Notes: generated from the letters alone by a model not told the origin. A stretch of DNA of 64,000 nucleotides from an uncultured Pseudomonadales bacterium (GCA_958296195.1 OY282455.1:930001-994000), one strand, 5' to 3'; counted from the first letter of the stretch, positions 46,851 through 57,539 are shown. Program-made: numbers and translations.

Positions 46851-48223
46851 GCGACTCCGCGCCAATCGCCGGCGCAGCGGCGCAGCACAAGGGACCGCCA
46901 CGCACCGTAGTGGCGCTGCTTTGCACGGTGCTGCAGCTTTGCTTCGGCACCGTGTATGCATGGAGCTTCTTTCAGATCATGCTGGTCAAGCAGTTGGGCT
47001 GGACTTACTCCAACACGGCTTGGGCCTTCAGCATCACCATCTTCTCTCTGGGCATTGCCGCCGCTTGGGCCGGGTCGGCGCTGCCCCGTTTAGGCCCACG
47101 CAAACTGGCCTTGATGGGCAGCCTGATGTTCTCCGGCGGCTATGTGCTTGGCGCCTTGGCCCTGCATTTGAACAACCTAGTGCTGTTCTATCTCGGCTAT
47201 GGGGTCATCGGCGGCGCCGGCATCGGCTTAGGCTACGTCACCCCAGTGGCCACCGTGGCCAAGTGGTTCCCAGACCGCAAGGGGCTGGCCACCGGCATCG
47301 TCGTCATGGGCTTCGGAGTGGGCGCACTGCTGCTGAGCAAGTTGCTGGCGCCCCTGTTGGTGCTGCAAACGGATGGGCATTTGCCCTTGGTGTTCCTGGG
47401 CCTTGGCATCGTCTTCGCCTGCATATCCGTTCCCGCCAGTTTGGGTCTGCGCGACCCGCCGCCGCCCGGGCACCTCAGCGAAGGCTGGGCGTCTGAGGGA
47501 CCGGAGGAGAGCAGGGTGCCGGACAACTTGAGCGTTTACCTCCAAACCCGGGAGTTCACCATCATGTGGGTGGTGTTTTTCTTCAACATCGCCGCCGGCA
47601 TCGCCGTCATCAGCTTTCAGTCGCCGCTGCTGCAGGATGTGTGGGGCTTGAACGACCCGACCATAGAGCCGGAAACCCTAGCCGCCTACGGGGCTACGCT
47701 GATTGCCGTCAGCTCCCTGTGCAACGGCTTCGGGCGCTTGTTCTGGGGGCTGCTGTCGGACCGCATCGGCCGGGTGCGGGTGTTCAGAATCCTGCTCGCC
47801 AGCCAAATGGTCGTGTTCGGCATCCTGATGACGGAGCGCAACCCCTATGTCTTCTCCGCCTTAGTCTGCTACGTCATGCTCTGCTTCGGCGGCGGCTTCG
47901 CCACCATGCCGTCATTCGTGCTGGATGTTTTCGGCGCCAAAAAAATGTCCGCGATTTACGGCGCCATCCTCACCGCCTGGGCGGCGGCGGGCATCTTCGG
48001 CCCCGTCTATGTGGGCTACCTCAAGGACCAGTATCCAGACCGAGCCGTCATCTACTGCTTCTTGGTCGGCGTGTTCATACTCGGCCTCGGCTACGTCTTC
48101 TCCTACTTGCTGAATGACGACCGCATACAGCTGCGCAGACCGACCATCACCGGCACCCTGCGGCAATTCGGCATCCGGCATCCGGCGCAGTTGCCGGCCG
48201 CGACCCGCGCAATTAGGAGCTAG
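46847..48223 (+). CDS. OFA-family MFS transporter (oxalate/formate antiporter-like)
   Basis: 458 aa with about 12 TM helices, GTG start overlapping the upstream stop. The N-terminal LLCTVLQLCFGTVYAWSFFQ and GGAGIGLGYVTPVATVAKWF segments are characteristic of the oxalate/formate antiporter group, which exchanges small carboxylates. Its operon position after a binding protein and a Cache-HAMP protein suggests regulated uptake of a small organic acid. The actual substrate cannot be told from sequence. Confidence 0.88.
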   Translation: MSDSAPIAGAAAQHKGPPRTVVALLCTVLQLCFGTVYAWSFFQIMLVKQLGWTYSNTAWAFSITIFSLGIAAAWAGSALPRLGPRKLALMGSLMFSGGYVLGALALHLNNLVLFYLGYGVIGGAGIGLGYVTPVATVAKWFPDRKGLATGIVVMGFGVGALLLSKLLAPLLVLQTDGHLPLVFLGLGIVFACISVPASLGLRDPPPPGHLSEGWASEGPEESRVPDNLSVYLQTREFTIMWVVFFFNIAAGIAVISFQSPLLQDVWGLNDPTIEPETLAAYGATLIAVSSLCNGFGRLFWGLLSDRIGRVRVFRILLASQMVVFGILMTERNPYVFSALVCYVMLCFGGGFATMPSFVLDVFGAKKMSAIYGAILTAWAAAGIFGPVYVGYLKDQYPDRAVIYCFLVGVFILGLGYVFSYLLNDDRIQLRRPTITGTLRQFGIRHPAQLPAATRAIRS

Positions 48224-49449
48224 GAACCGGCGGCGGTTTGGCCCAAGCCGAACGCGCTGTGCAGGGTGCGCACGGCCAACTCCAGGTAGCGTTCGTCCAC
48301 CACCACGGAGATCTTGATTTCCGAAGTCGAGATCATCTGGATGTTGATGTTCTCCGTCGCCAAGCAGTTGAATAGGCGGGCGGCCACCCCGGCGTGGGAG
48401 CGCATGCCGACGCCGACCACCGACACCTTGGCGATTTTGTTGTCTCCGGACAGCGCTCGGGCGCCTAGTTTTGTGCGCACCGGCTTGAGCAGTTCCAAGG
48501 CGGCTTCGTAGTCCTTGCGCCCGACGGTGAAGGTGAAGTCCGTCAAACCGTCCGCCGCAGTGTTCTGCACGATCATGTCCACTTCGATTTCGGCGCCGGC
48601 CACCGGGCCGACGATCTTGGCCGCCACGCCGGGCACGTCCGACACGCCGGACAGGGTGATCTTGGCTTCGTTCCGGGCGTAGGTGACGCCGGAGACTATG
48701 GGTTCCTCCATGGATTCGTTCTCCATCGTGATTAGGGTGCCTTCCCCGGCCTCAAAGGTGGAGAGCACGCGCAGGGGCACCTTGTACTTGCCGGCGAACT
48801 CCACAGAGCGCGGGTGCAGCACCTTGGAGCCTAGGCTGGCCAACTCCAGCATCTCCTCAAAGGTGACCTGCGCCATGCGTCGAGCGTTGCGGACGATGCG
48901 CGGGTCCGCCGTATAGACGCCGTCGACGTCTGTGCATATCTGGCACTCGTCGGCGGCCACGGCGGCGGCCACGGCCACGGCCGTGGTGTCGGAGCCGCCG
49001 CGCCCGAGGGTGGTGATTCGGCCCGCTGCGGAAATGCCCTGAAACCCCGCCACCACCGGGGTCACTCCGTCCGCCAGGCACTCCATCAAGGAGGCTGTCT
49101 CGATCTTCTCGATGCGGGCCCGCTGATGCTGCGCATTCGTCAGCATGGGAATCTGATGGGCTAGATAGGAGCGGGCGCGATGCCCAAGCGTCGTCAACGC
49201 CATGGCCAGCAAAGCCGAGGAGACCTGCTCCCCGGCGGCCAGCAGGACGTCCATTTCCCGGGCCTCCGGACGGGCGGCCATCTGCAGGCCCAGGGCTTCA
49301 AGGCGATTGGTTTCCCCGCCGATTGCGGAAACCACGACGATGACCCGCTGGCCGGTCGCCAAGCTGTCGGCGATACGCCGAGCCACCCTTTGGATCCGCT
49401 CCGCGTCGCCGACGCTGGTGCCGCCGTACTTCTGAACGATCAACGCCAT
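48220..49449 (-). CDS. lysC: Aspartokinase
   Basis: 409 aa, monofunctional. Phosphorylates aspartate at the entry to Lys/Thr/Met biosynthesis. The N-terminal kinase signature ALIVQKYGGTSVGD and the TTLGRGGSDTTAVA motif are present, followed by two ACT domains (ITLSGVSDVPGVAAKI; VSVVGVGMRSHAGVAARLF) that bind lysine/threonine for feedback control. It lies 30 bases downstream of alaS on the same strand, the usual gammaproteobacterial order. Confidence 0.96.
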   Translation of the reverse strand: MALIVQKYGGTSVGDAERIQRVARRIADSLATGQRVIVVVSAIGGETNRLEALGLQMAARPEAREMDVLLAAGEQVSSALLAMALTTLGHRARSYLAHQIPMLTNAQHQRARIEKIETASLMECLADGVTPVVAGFQGISAAGRITTLGRGGSDTTAVAVAAAVAADECQICTDVDGVYTADPRIVRNARRMAQVTFEEMLELASLGSKVLHPRSVEFAGKYKVPLRVLSTFEAGEGTLITMENESMEEPIVSGVTYARNEAKITLSGVSDVPGVAAKIVGPVAGAEIEVDMIVQNTAADGLTDFTFTVGRKDYEAALELLKPVRTKLGARALSGDNKIAKVSVVGVGMRSHAGVAARLFNCLATENINIQMISTSEIKISVVVDERYLELAVRTLHSAFGLGQTAAGS

Positions 49450-49479
49450 GCCAAGGCTCTCATCAGCAGGAACCCCGCG

Positions 49480-52119
49480 CTAGCCGGCGCATTCGGCTGC
49501 GCCTTGCCGATGAACCACCCGCTCCCCCACCCAAGCGGCTACGCCCTCCAAGGCTTGCGGCAGCTTATCGACCCGCTCGCCGCCCCCGGCCCTAGCCAGT
49601 TCCGGGCGACCGCCGCCCTTGGCGCCGACTAGGGCGCCCACGGCGTTGATGAGGGCTGGGGCCGGCAGTTCGCCGCAGAGCGCCTTGGCCACCGCCGCCA
49701 CCAAGTTGACCTTGCCTTCATGAATCTGCGCCAGCACGACCACGCAGGGGTCCAGCTTGGAGCGCAGCGCATCCAGGGTGCGCATCATCGCCTGTCGATC
49801 CCCGGCCACCTCGGCGGCCAGGACCGTGACGCCGCCGACCTCCACCGCCGCCTGCGCCAAGTCTCCGCCCTGCTCACGGGCCATGCGGTCGCCGGCGTCC
49901 CGCAGCGCCTTCTTCAGCCGCTGGTTCTCCTCCAGCAAGCCTTGCATACGGTCCGGCAGGTCGGCTTGCGCGGCGTTCAGTTCCCCGGCCAGTTGCCTCA
50001 GCAACCGCTCCATCTCTCCCACCCTGGCCAAGGCGCCGAAACCGGCCACCGCCTCCACCCGGCGCACGCCGGCGGCGATGCTGGACTCGCCCGTCACCTT
50101 GAACAAGCCGATGTCCCCGGTCCGCGCCACATGAGTGCCGCCGCACAGCTCCACGGAGTAGCCGTCGCCCATGTTCAGCACTCGCACCTCATCGCCGTAC
50201 TTCTCGCCGAACAGGGCGACGGCGCCTTGTTCAATGGCCTTCGGGTAGCTCATGCGGCGGGTGACGACCTCGTTGTTGGCCTGTATCTGTTCGTTGACCA
50301 GCGCTTCGATTTCCGCAACCTCGGCCTCGGTGACCGGCTGTGGATGGGAGAAGTCGAAGCGCAGGCGGTCCGGCGCCACCAAGGAGCCCTTCTGCTGCAC
50401 ATGGGCACCGAGCACCTTGCGCAGTGCGGCGTGCAGCAGATGGGTGGCGGAGTGGTTGGCGCGAATGTGGCGGCGGCGCACTTCGTCCACCTCCGCGGCC
50501 ACCCGGTCGCCCACCCGCAGCTCACCACCGGCGGCTTGGCCGATGTGCAGATGTTGATCTCCCGCCATCAAGGTGTCCGAGACGGCAAAGCGCGCCTCTT
50601 GCTTACGCAGGGTGCCGGTGTCCCCAACCTGTCCACCAGCTTCGGCGTAAAACGGGGTGCGGTCCAGCACCACCACCCCGGCGGCGCCGTCGGCCAAGGC
50701 TTCAATGGGTTCGCCGTCCGCATCGTAAAGGGCCAGCACTTCGCCTTGGTCGGCGCAGGTGCCGTAGCCGAGGAACTCCACCGCGCTGGTGGTCTTGACC
50801 TTCTGGCCCAGGCTGGCGTCGAAGCGGGCGGAGGCGCGGCCTCTAGCCCGCTGCTCGTCCATCGCCGCCTCAAAGCCGGCCATATCCACCCCAAGGCCCC
50901 GCTCCCGGGCGATGTCGGCGGTCAGGTCCGCGGGAAAGCCGTAGGTGTCGTAGAGCTTGAACAGCAACGCACCCGGAATGCAGCTGTAGCCGCCGGCCTG
51001 CAGCGCCTTCTCCAGCACCGTCATGCCCCGGCTGAGGGTGGCGGAAAAAACCTCCTCCTCGCGCAGCAGCACCTCTTTGACGTGCGGCAACCGATCCCGA
51101 AGCAATGGGTAGGCGGCGCCCATTTCGGCGGCCAAGTCATCCGCCAAAGCATGGAAGAACGGCTCCTCGATCCCTAGCTTGTAACCGTGGCGCAGGGCGC
51201 GGCGAATGATGCGGCGCAGGACGTAGGCGCGGTCCTCATTGCCGGGCGCCATGCCGTCGGCGATGAGGAAGGCGCTGGAGCGCAGATGGTCCGCTATCAC
51301 CCGCAGGGAGGGGTTGGTCAGCACCGCTTCGTCCCCCGCAACGCCGGCGAAGGCCCCGGCGCGGCGCATCAGGCCGCGGAACAGATCGATCTCGAAGGCG
51401 CTGCGCCGACCCTGCAGCACCGCCGCCATGCGCTCCAAGCCCATGCCGGTGTCAACGCCCGGCTGCGGCAGCGGGCGCAGTTCGCCATCGGCGGCGCGGT
51501 CGAACTGTGGGAAGACCAAGTTCCAGATCTCAACGTAGCGGTCCCCGTCCTCGTCCGCCGACCCTGGCGGGCCACCCTGCACCTCCGCGCCGTGGTCGTA
51601 GAAGATTTCTGTGCAGGGACCGCAAGGGCCAGTGTCCCCCATTGCCCAGAAATTGTCCGCATGGTTCACCACCCGTTCGGCCGGCACGCCGATCTTGCTC
51701 GTCCACAAGCGGCGGCTCTCATCGTCGGTGGGATGCACGGTGACCCACAGCCGCTCCTTGGGCAGAGCCAGGGCGCCGGTGACGAACTCCCAAGCCCAGG
51801 CGATGGTCTCCTCCTTGAAGTAGTCACCAAAGCTGAAGTTGCCGAGCATCTCAAACAAGGTGAGGTGTCGGGCGGTGTAGCCGACGTTCTCCAAGTCGTT
51901 GTGCTTGCCCCCGGCGCGCACGCAGCGCTGCGCGGAAACGGCCCGCTTGTACCCCAAGTCCTCCCGGCCCAGCAGTGCGTCTTTGAACTGATTCATGCCG
52001 GCGTTGGTGAACAGCAGGGTGGGATCCCCGCGAGGCACGAGAGTGCTCGAAGGCACCACGCGGTGCCCTCGATCAGCAAAATAGGAAAGGTACGCGTCGC
52101 GCACCTCTGCGGTGTTCAT
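49480..52119 (-). CDS. alaS: Alanyl-tRNA synthetase
   Basis: 879 aa, a normal length. Charges tRNA-Ala. The class II catalytic core is at the N-terminus (VRDAYLSYFADRGHRVVPSS; LFTNAGMNQFKD). The editing domain carries the zinc motif H-x3-H in NHSATHLLHAA and the later CGGTHVARTG. The C-terminal oligomerisation domain (C-Ala) includes GAKGGGRPELARAGG. Gene order recA-recX-(coiled-coil gene)-alaS-lysC is typical, with one extra small gene inserted. Confidence 0.97.
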   Translation of the reverse strand: MNTAEVRDAYLSYFADRGHRVVPSSTLVPRGDPTLLFTNAGMNQFKDALLGREDLGYKRAVSAQRCVRAGGKHNDLENVGYTARHLTLFEMLGNFSFGDYFKEETIAWAWEFVTGALALPKERLWVTVHPTDDESRRLWTSKIGVPAERVVNHADNFWAMGDTGPCGPCTEIFYDHGAEVQGGPPGSADEDGDRYVEIWNLVFPQFDRAADGELRPLPQPGVDTGMGLERMAAVLQGRRSAFEIDLFRGLMRRAGAFAGVAGDEAVLTNPSLRVIADHLRSSAFLIADGMAPGNEDRAYVLRRIIRRALRHGYKLGIEEPFFHALADDLAAEMGAAYPLLRDRLPHVKEVLLREEEVFSATLSRGMTVLEKALQAGGYSCIPGALLFKLYDTYGFPADLTADIARERGLGVDMAGFEAAMDEQRARGRASARFDASLGQKVKTTSAVEFLGYGTCADQGEVLALYDADGEPIEALADGAAGVVVLDRTPFYAEAGGQVGDTGTLRKQEARFAVSDTLMAGDQHLHIGQAAGGELRVGDRVAAEVDEVRRRHIRANHSATHLLHAALRKVLGAHVQQKGSLVAPDRLRFDFSHPQPVTEAEVAEIEALVNEQIQANNEVVTRRMSYPKAIEQGAVALFGEKYGDEVRVLNMGDGYSVELCGGTHVARTGDIGLFKVTGESSIAAGVRRVEAVAGFGALARVGEMERLLRQLAGELNAAQADLPDRMQGLLEENQRLKKALRDAGDRMAREQGGDLAQAAVEVGGVTVLAAEVAGDRQAMMRTLDALRSKLDPCVVVLAQIHEGKVNLVAAVAKALCGELPAPALINAVGALVGAKGGGRPELARAGGGERVDKLPQALEGVAAWVGERVVHRQGAAECAG

Positions 52120-52234
52120 GCCAGTTCAATCCTAAAGCGGATGAAAAGTATATATGGCGCCGCCTATGGCGAATGCAAAGGCTCAATTGCAGCAACGGCT
52201 GCGGCGGGCTGCACGGGCGGCGCCAGCGGGTGGG

Positions 52235-52684
52235 TCACCCAAAGATCCTAAGACCGACCATGGCCGCCAACAGCCCGGTTCCCATCAGCCAAAAGTGCCG
52301 GTAGAGGCCACCCCTAAGATCGGCGACAACGCCCTTCAGGTCGGCGACAGCGCCCTTCAGCTCAGCAACGTCGCCTTTCACTGCGGCGATGTCCGCTTTC
52401 ACTGCAGCAACGTCGCCTTTCACTTCGGCGATGTCCGCCTTCACTGCGGCAACGTCACCTTTCACTGCGGCAACGTCGCCTTTCACTTCGGCGATGTCCG
52501 CCTTCACTGCGGCAACGTCACCTTTCACTGCGGCAACGTCGCCTTTCACTTCGGCGATGTCCGCCTTGGTCGCCAAAATTTCGATGGGTGGAACCGCTTG
52601 CGCCGCAGCGCTGGCCACATCCTCCTCCGTGCCAACGCTTTTGAACGCCTCGTAGATTTCCTTGACCATGATGGTGCTTTTCAT
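52235..52684 (-). CDS. Coiled-coil repeat protein with C-terminal membrane anchor
   Basis: 149 aa from ATG 52684 (MKSTIMVKEIYEAFKSVG). The middle is a series of 7-residue units of the type KADIAEV / KGDVAAV (about 15 units), followed by a hydrophobic C-terminal helix (LMGTGLLAAMVGLRIF). This architecture resembles DUF1640-type coiled-coil membrane proteins, here with an unusually regular heptad. The DNA is a 63-bp tandem repeat, so copy number probably varies between strains. It sits between recX and alaS but has no evident link to recombination. Confidence 0.75.
   Translation of the reverse strand: MKSTIMVKEIYEAFKSVGTEEDVASAAAQAVPPIEILATKADIAEVKGDVAAVKGDVAAVKADIAEVKGDVAAVKGDVAAVKADIAEVKGDVAAVKADIAAVKGDVAELKGAVADLKGVVADLRGGLYRHFWLMGTGLLAAMVGLRIFG
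52390..52565. repeat. 63-bp tandem repeat inside the coiled-coil gene
   Basis: The block GTCGCCTTTCACTTCGGCGA and following bases recur with a period of 63 bases (three 7-residue coiled-coil units), about 2.8 copies, almost without substitutions, indicating recent expansion. Confidence 0.85.
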
Positions 52685-52769
52685 TGCTGCCCCCAAGTGA
52701 AAATTCAAGCCATCTTGGGAGCTGAATTCAAGAGCCTCAATGGGCGATGACTGGAAATTGTGTCAGCTT

Positions 52770-53324
52770 TCAGCCCTCTGCGCCAGCGGACATTCGCCGG
52801 CCGTCCAGCGTCTTGGTTGATCGATTGGTCAAAACGCGATGGATGATGTCCGCCGAAAATCCACGGCGCGTTAGAAACCGAGCTTCGGCAGCGTTAAACC
52901 CGCCGCTCCTTGCAGGGGCATCGGCCACCTCAGATCCCTCTGGAAACTTCTTGACCAAGGCGCATTGCGCGACCTCGGCCCAGTATTCGTCAGGCTGGTT
53001 CAGTTGGCCTTCGGCCAAGTCCTCCCGCACTCGGCGGCTGTGCAGTTCCTGGCGAATGTAAGCGGGGCCGTAGCCGCGGCGGGTGCGACGACGCACCAAG
53101 GAGGCGGCGAACCTCGCATCGCTTTGCAGCCCCTCGTCGCACAGCGCCTGCAGCGCTTCGGCCACCACCCCGGAAGGGAACCCCTTGGCGAGGAGTTTGC
53201 CTTCAAGCTCCGCCAAGCCGTGCTCGCGCCGGGCCAGCAGGCGCAACGCGACGCTTCTAGCCTTGGCGCTTTCCTGCCGCTTGCCGACCTCCCTGAGGTC
53301 GGCGGAAGCCTTGCCCAACGTCAT
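52770..53324 (-). CDS. recX: Regulatory protein RecX
   Basis: 184 aa from ATG 53324. Modulates RecA filament activity. It shows the RecX helical-repeat pattern: ALRLLARREHGLAELEGKLL, DARFAASLVRRRTRRGYGPA and YIRQEL, and the C-terminal EARFLTRRGFSADIIHRVL. The gene follows recA by 86 bases on the same strand, as is usual. An open frame extends 30 codons upstream but overlaps the recA 3' end region without protein character. Confidence 0.92.
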   Translation of the reverse strand: MTLGKASADLREVGKRQESAKARSVALRLLARREHGLAELEGKLLAKGFPSGVVAEALQALCDEGLQSDARFAASLVRRRTRRGYGPAYIRQELHSRRVREDLAEGQLNQPDEYWAEVAQCALVKKFPEGSEVADAPARSGGFNAAEARFLTRRGFSADIIHRVLTNRSTKTLDGRRMSAGAEG

Positions 53325-53410
53325 GCGTCCAACTCTTCTGAACCGTGCGCAAACCAACTCGCTTGTTTGCTCGCGCAGAGTAATGGATTTGGCGATTCCT
53401 GTGCGCTGTC

Positions 53411-54487
53411 TCAAACGTCGGCTTGGGCGGTCCCGCCTTCCGCCCCGACCCCGTCAGCCGCTTTCTGCGGCAGCAGCTTGGCGCGGACGGCGGTTTCGAT
53501 CTCCCCGCGCATATCGGGGTTTTGGTCCAGAAATTCCGTGGCGTTCTTGCGGCCTTGGCCGATGCGGTCGCCCTTGTAGGAGTACCAGGTGCCGGAGCGT
53601 TCGATGAGGCCCTGCTTGGCGCCCAGCTCCAAAAGCTCCCCGCTGCGGTTGATGCCCTTGGCGTAGAGGATCTGGAATTCCGTTTGCCGGAAGGGCGGCG
53701 CCACCTTGTTCTTCACCACCTTCACCCGGGTTTCGTTGCCCACCACTTCGTCCCCTTCCTTCACCGCGCCGATGCGCCGAATGTCCAAGCGCACCGATGA
53801 ATAGAACTTCAGCGCGTTGCCGCCGGTGGTGGTTTCCGGGGAGCCGAACATCACGCCGATCTTCATGCGGATCTGATTGATGAAGATGACCAGGGTGTTG
53901 GAGTGCTTGATGGAGCCGGTCATCTTGCGCAGCGCCTGGCTCATTAGGCGGGCTTGTAGGCCCACATGGGAATCCCCCATCTCGCCCTCTATCTCCGCCT
54001 TCGGGGTGAGGGCGGCCACCGAGTCTATGACCACCACATCCACGGCGCCGGAGCGCACGATCATGTCCGCAATCTCCAAGGCTTGCTCGCCGGTGTCCGG
54101 CTGCGAAATCAAGAGGTCCTCCGTGTTGACCCCAAGCCGCTCCGCATAGATGGGGTCCAAGGCGTGCTCCGCGTCCAGAAAGGCGCAGACCCCGCCGGCC
54201 TTCTGCGCCTCCGCAATCACCTGCAAGGTCAGGGTGGTTTTGCCGGAGGACTCCGGCCCGTAAATCTCCACCACTCGGCCTCGGGGCAGCCCGCCGACGC
54301 CGAGGGCGATGTCCAGCCCCAAGGAGCCGGTGGACACCGAGGGGATGGCGACTTGCTCCCGGTCGCCAAGGCGCATCATGGAGCCCTTGCCGAACTGCCG
54401 TTCTATCTGGGTGAGCGCGGCGCTGAGCGCCCGCTTGCGGTTGGCGTCCCGGCTTGCGGCCGGCCCTAGGGATTGTACTTGCGGCAT
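53411..54487 (-). CDS. recA: Recombinase RecA
   Basis: 358 aa from ATG 54487, normal length. ATP-dependent strand-exchange protein and SOS co-protease. Walker A GPESSGKT, Walker [10 protein letters not shown], loop L1/L2 and the [14 protein letters not shown] segment are all present. The acidic C-terminus is shorter and less acidic than in E. coli (ends [10 protein letters not shown]). I looked for a canonical LexA box (CTGT-N8-ACAG) upstream and did not see one. The recX gene follows. Confidence 0.98.
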   Translation of the reverse strand: MPQVQSLGPAASRDANRKRALSAALTQIERQFGKGSMMRLGDREQVAIPSVSTGSLGLDIALGVGGLPRGRVVEIYGPESSGKTTLTLQVIAEAQKAGGVCAFLDAEHALDPIYAERLGVNTEDLLISQPDTGEQALEIADMIVRSGAVDVVVIDSVAALTPKAEIEGEMGDSHVGLQARLMSQALRKMTGSIKHSNTLVIFINQIRMKIGVMFGSPETTTGGNALKFYSSVRLDIRRIGAVKEGDEVVGNETRVKVVKNKVAPPFRQTEFQILYAKGINRSGELLELGAKQGLIERSGTWYSYKGDRIGQGRKNATEFLDQNPDMRGEIETAVRAKLLPQKAADGVGAEGGTAQADV

Positions 54488-54769
54488 AGCAGCGTCCAAA
54501 CGATGGAATATGGATGTGACCGTATATGCCATCAACGCCAAAGGCAACAGTTCCACAGGCAATCGGCGCAAAATGGTGATCGCCTACAAACCGCCGCGCA
54601 GAAGACCGCGGATCCGGTCGGTGCAGGATCGACTGGCGCCGACAGCGCCTATCGTTGGCCCGGACATTCGGTGACGCCGTTGGCGCACGGGAGCGAACCC
54701 GGATCGCGCTCAAGGCGCCGATTAATAAGAGCTTGGTGCGCACAAGCCCTTGGGTGAAAATCGCCATTC

Positions 54770-57400
54770 ATGAACGTTGCCCAACACACCCCCGTAATGC
54801 AGCAGTACCTGCGCATCAAGGCGCAGCACGCCGAGCATCTGCTGTTCTACCGCATGGGGGACTTCTACGAGCTTTTCTTTGACGACGCCAAGCGGGCCTC
54901 GGACTTGCTCGACATCGCCCTGACCAAGCGCGGCCAATCGGGTGGGGTGCCCATTCCCATGTGCGGGGTGCCGGTGCATTCCGTGGATGGCTACTTGGCC
55001 AAGCTGGTGCAGTTGGGCGTCTCCGTGGCCATCTGCGAGCAGGTCGGCGACCCGGCCGCCAGCAAGGGGCCGGTGGAGCGGCGGGTGCAGCGCGTCGTCA
55101 CGCCGGGCACTCTCACCGAGGAGGCCCTGCTGGACAACAGCAGCGACAGCATCCTGCTGGGCGTCGCCCCGACCGGAACTTCCAACCGTGTCGAAGGGCC
55201 GACGAACCACTCTGGCCTCGCGCCCGAAAGCCATCTCTCCACTGGCCCGAAGCGCCGCCCCGCCAAGCGAGGCAGCGACAGCTACGGCTTGGCTGTCCTA
55301 AACCTAGGGCGGGGCGAATTAGCCACCCTAACAGTCGCAAACGCCGACGACCTGAAGGCCGAAATCGCCCGCTTGGAGCCCACGGAAATCCTTACTCCAG
55401 TGGAACTGCCGGAACTAGCCGACCGCTCCCAGCATGTCGATGACCCCCTGCGCTTCGACCGCGACCTCGGCTACCGATTTTTGTGCGAGCATCTAGGCGT
55501 GCAGGACCTGCGCGGCTTCGGTTTGGAGCAGGACGATCCCGCCATCGGCGCGGCGGCGGCGGTGCTGAAGTATGCGCAGACCACTCACTGCCAGTCCCTC
55601 GCCTACATCGACCGCATCGCTAAAATCAGCCGCGGCGCCTTCCTGCAGTTGGACCCGCACAGCCGCCGCAACCTGGAAATCGACCGGCGCACCGACGGCG
55701 GCGAGGCCGACACTTTGTTCGCCCTGATGAACAGCACCCGCACGGCCATGGGCGGACGGCTGCTGCGCCGCTGGCTGAACGCCCCCAGCGCCGTGCGGGA
55801 GCAAATAATGCACCGCCAACGGACCGTGACCGCCCTGCTGCAAAGCGCCGATCGGGACAGCATCCGGGAAAGTCTGGAGCAGGTTGGCGACATGGAGCGC
55901 ATCGTCTCGCGCATCGCCCTGCAGTCGGCGACGCCTCGGGATCTGGCCCGCCTGCGCCTCGCCATCGCCGAACTGCCGACCATCAAGTCGCTGGTCGAGC
56001 CCTTGGCCGCGCCCCATCTCGTTGCCTTGATGAACGAGGTGCCGGAATTCGCCGCCGTCCAAGAACTGCTGGATCGAGCCATCGTCGAATCTCCGCCGGC
56101 CACCATCCGCGACGGCGGCGTCATCGCTGGCGGCTACAACGCCGAACTCGACGAACTGCGCAACCTCACGGAAGGCGCCGCCGACTGGCTGCGCGACCTG
56201 GAGGCGTCCGAGCGGCTGCGCACCGGCATCAGCACCCTCAAGGTGGGCTACAACCGGGTGCATGGCTACTACATTGAGATCTCCAAGGCGGCCAGCAACG
56301 CGGCGCCGGTGGAGTACGTCCGCCGTCAAACCCTGAAGAACGCCGAACGCTACATCACTCCGGCGCTGAAGTCCTTTGAGGACCGGGCCTTGACCAGCCA
56401 AGCCCGCGCCCTGCAGCTGGAGAAGTCCCTCTACGAACAGCTCGTGGCCGGCCTGGGCGAGGAAGCCAGCGCCCTGCGCCGGGCGGCGGAAGCCTTGGCG
56501 GAACTGGACTGCTTGGCCTGCTTCGCGGAGCGGGCCGCACAGCTAGGCTTCACCGCGCCGACCTTCACCGACCAGCCGGGGCTGTCCATCACCGGCGGCT
56601 GGCATCCGGTGGTGCGCGAGGCCATGACCGCCCCCTTCGTCCCCAACGACGTCGAACTGAACGATCAGCGGCGCATGCTCATCATCACCGGCCCCAACAT
56701 GGGCGGCAAATCGACCTACATGCGGCAAATCGCCCTGATCGCGCTGCTCGCCTGCACCGGCAGCTACGTGCCCGCCGAAACCGCCGCCATCGGCCCGGTG
56801 GACCGCATCTTCACGCGCATCGGCGCTGCCGACGACCTGGCCGGAGGCCGCTCCACCTTCATGGTGGAAATGACCGAGACCGCCAACATCCTGCACAACG
56901 CCACCGACAAGAGCCTAGTGCTGCTAGACGAAATCGGGCGGGGCACCAGCACCTATGACGGCCTAGCCCTAGCCTCCGCCACCGCCCAGCACTTAGCCGA
57001 AACACACCGCGCCTTCACCCTGTTCGCCACCCACTACTTCGAGCTCACCGCCTTGGCCAACACCCTGCCGGCCACCGCCAACGTCCACCTCACCGCCGCC
57101 GAGTACAAGGAGGAGGTGGTGTTCCTGCACGAAGTCAAGCCCGGTCCCGCCAGCCGCAGCTACGGCATTCAAGTGGCGCGGCTGGCCGGAGTTCCAGCCA
57201 CGGTCATCGCCAAAGCGCGGGCGCGGCTCGATGAACTGGAGGCCGCCGCCGTCAACGCCTCTCAAGGAGATTTGTTCGTGCAACCGCCGCCGACGGAGGG
57301 CGTTGACCCCATCCGCAAACGGCTGGAGGAACTGGACCCAGACAGCCTGACGCCTAGGCAAGCCCTGGACTTGGTGTTTGAGTTGAAATCGACCAAGTGA
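54770..57400 (+). CDS. mutS: DNA mismatch repair protein MutS
   Basis: 876 aa. Recognises mismatches; domain I near the N-terminus carries the mismatch-contacting segment [14 protein letters not shown]. The C-terminal ATPase has Walker [10 protein letters not shown] and [19 protein letters not shown] segment of about 35 residues, rich in Ser/Pro/Arg (around residues 140-172), interrupts the connection between domains I and II and is not usual. The gene is divergent from recA, with 283 bases between them. No other repair gene (mutL, cinA) is visible here. Confidence 0.97.
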   Translation: MNVAQHTPVMQQYLRIKAQHAEHLLFYRMGDFYELFFDDAKRASDLLDIALTKRGQSGGVPIPMCGVPVHSVDGYLAKLVQLGVSVAICEQVGDPAASKGPVERRVQRVVTPGTLTEEALLDNSSDSILLGVAPTGTSNRVEGPTNHSGLAPESHLSTGPKRRPAKRGSDSYGLAVLNLGRGELATLTVANADDLKAEIARLEPTEILTPVELPELADRSQHVDDPLRFDRDLGYRFLCEHLGVQDLRGFGLEQDDPAIGAAAAVLKYAQTTHCQSLAYIDRIAKISRGAFLQLDPHSRRNLEIDRRTDGGEADTLFALMNSTRTAMGGRLLRRWLNAPSAVREQIMHRQRTVTALLQSADRDSIRESLEQVGDMERIVSRIALQSATPRDLARLRLAIAELPTIKSLVEPLAAPHLVALMNEVPEFAAVQELLDRAIVESPPATIRDGGVIAGGYNAELDELRNLTEGAADWLRDLEASERLRTGISTLKVGYNRVHGYYIEISKAASNAAPVEYVRRQTLKNAERYITPALKSFEDRALTSQARALQLEKSLYEQLVAGLGEEASALRRAAEALAELDCLACFAERAAQLGFTAPTFTDQPGLSITGGWHPVVREAMTAPFVPNDVELNDQRRMLIITGPNMGGKSTYMRQIALIALLACTGSYVPAETAAIGPVDRIFTRIGAADDLAGGRSTFMVEMTETANILHNATDKSLVLLDEIGRGTSTYDGLALASATAQHLAETHRAFTLFATHYFELTALANTLPATANVHLTAAEYKEEVVFLHEVKPGPASRSYGIQVARLAGVPATVIAKARARLDELEAAAVNASQGDLFVQPPPTEGVDPIRKRLEELDPDSLTPRQALDLVFELKSTK

Positions 57401-57521
57401 ACCGGCTGCTGCCGGCAAGATCCTAAGGCGGCAGGGTTGCAGTTTGATTCACCAAAAGGCCGGCGGCGTAGGCCGACGGGCTGACTTGAGACACTGCCGT
57501 CCTGTGCAACGGTTGGGAAAA

Positions 57522-57539
57522 GGTATCTGATCGGATACC
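57522..57539. promoter_or_regulatory. Palindromic operator upstream of the XRE gene
   Basis: GGTATCTGATCGGATACC is an 18-base near-perfect palindrome (one mismatched pair) ending 9 bases before the XRE start codon at 57549, the expected place for an autoregulatory operator. Confidence 0.55.

Noticed and set aside
46618-47496. 292-aa plus-strand frame across the Cache-HAMP and MFS genes
   Set aside because: Out-of-frame shadow of two well-supported overlapping genes.
53454-54767. 437-aa minus-strand frame over recA
   Set aside because: Overlaps recA in another frame; recA is unambiguous.
54488-54769. LexA box or cinA-like gene between recA and mutS
   Set aside because: No CTGT-N8-ACAG sequence is visible, and the short plus-strand frame there (54511-54674) has no recognisable domain.
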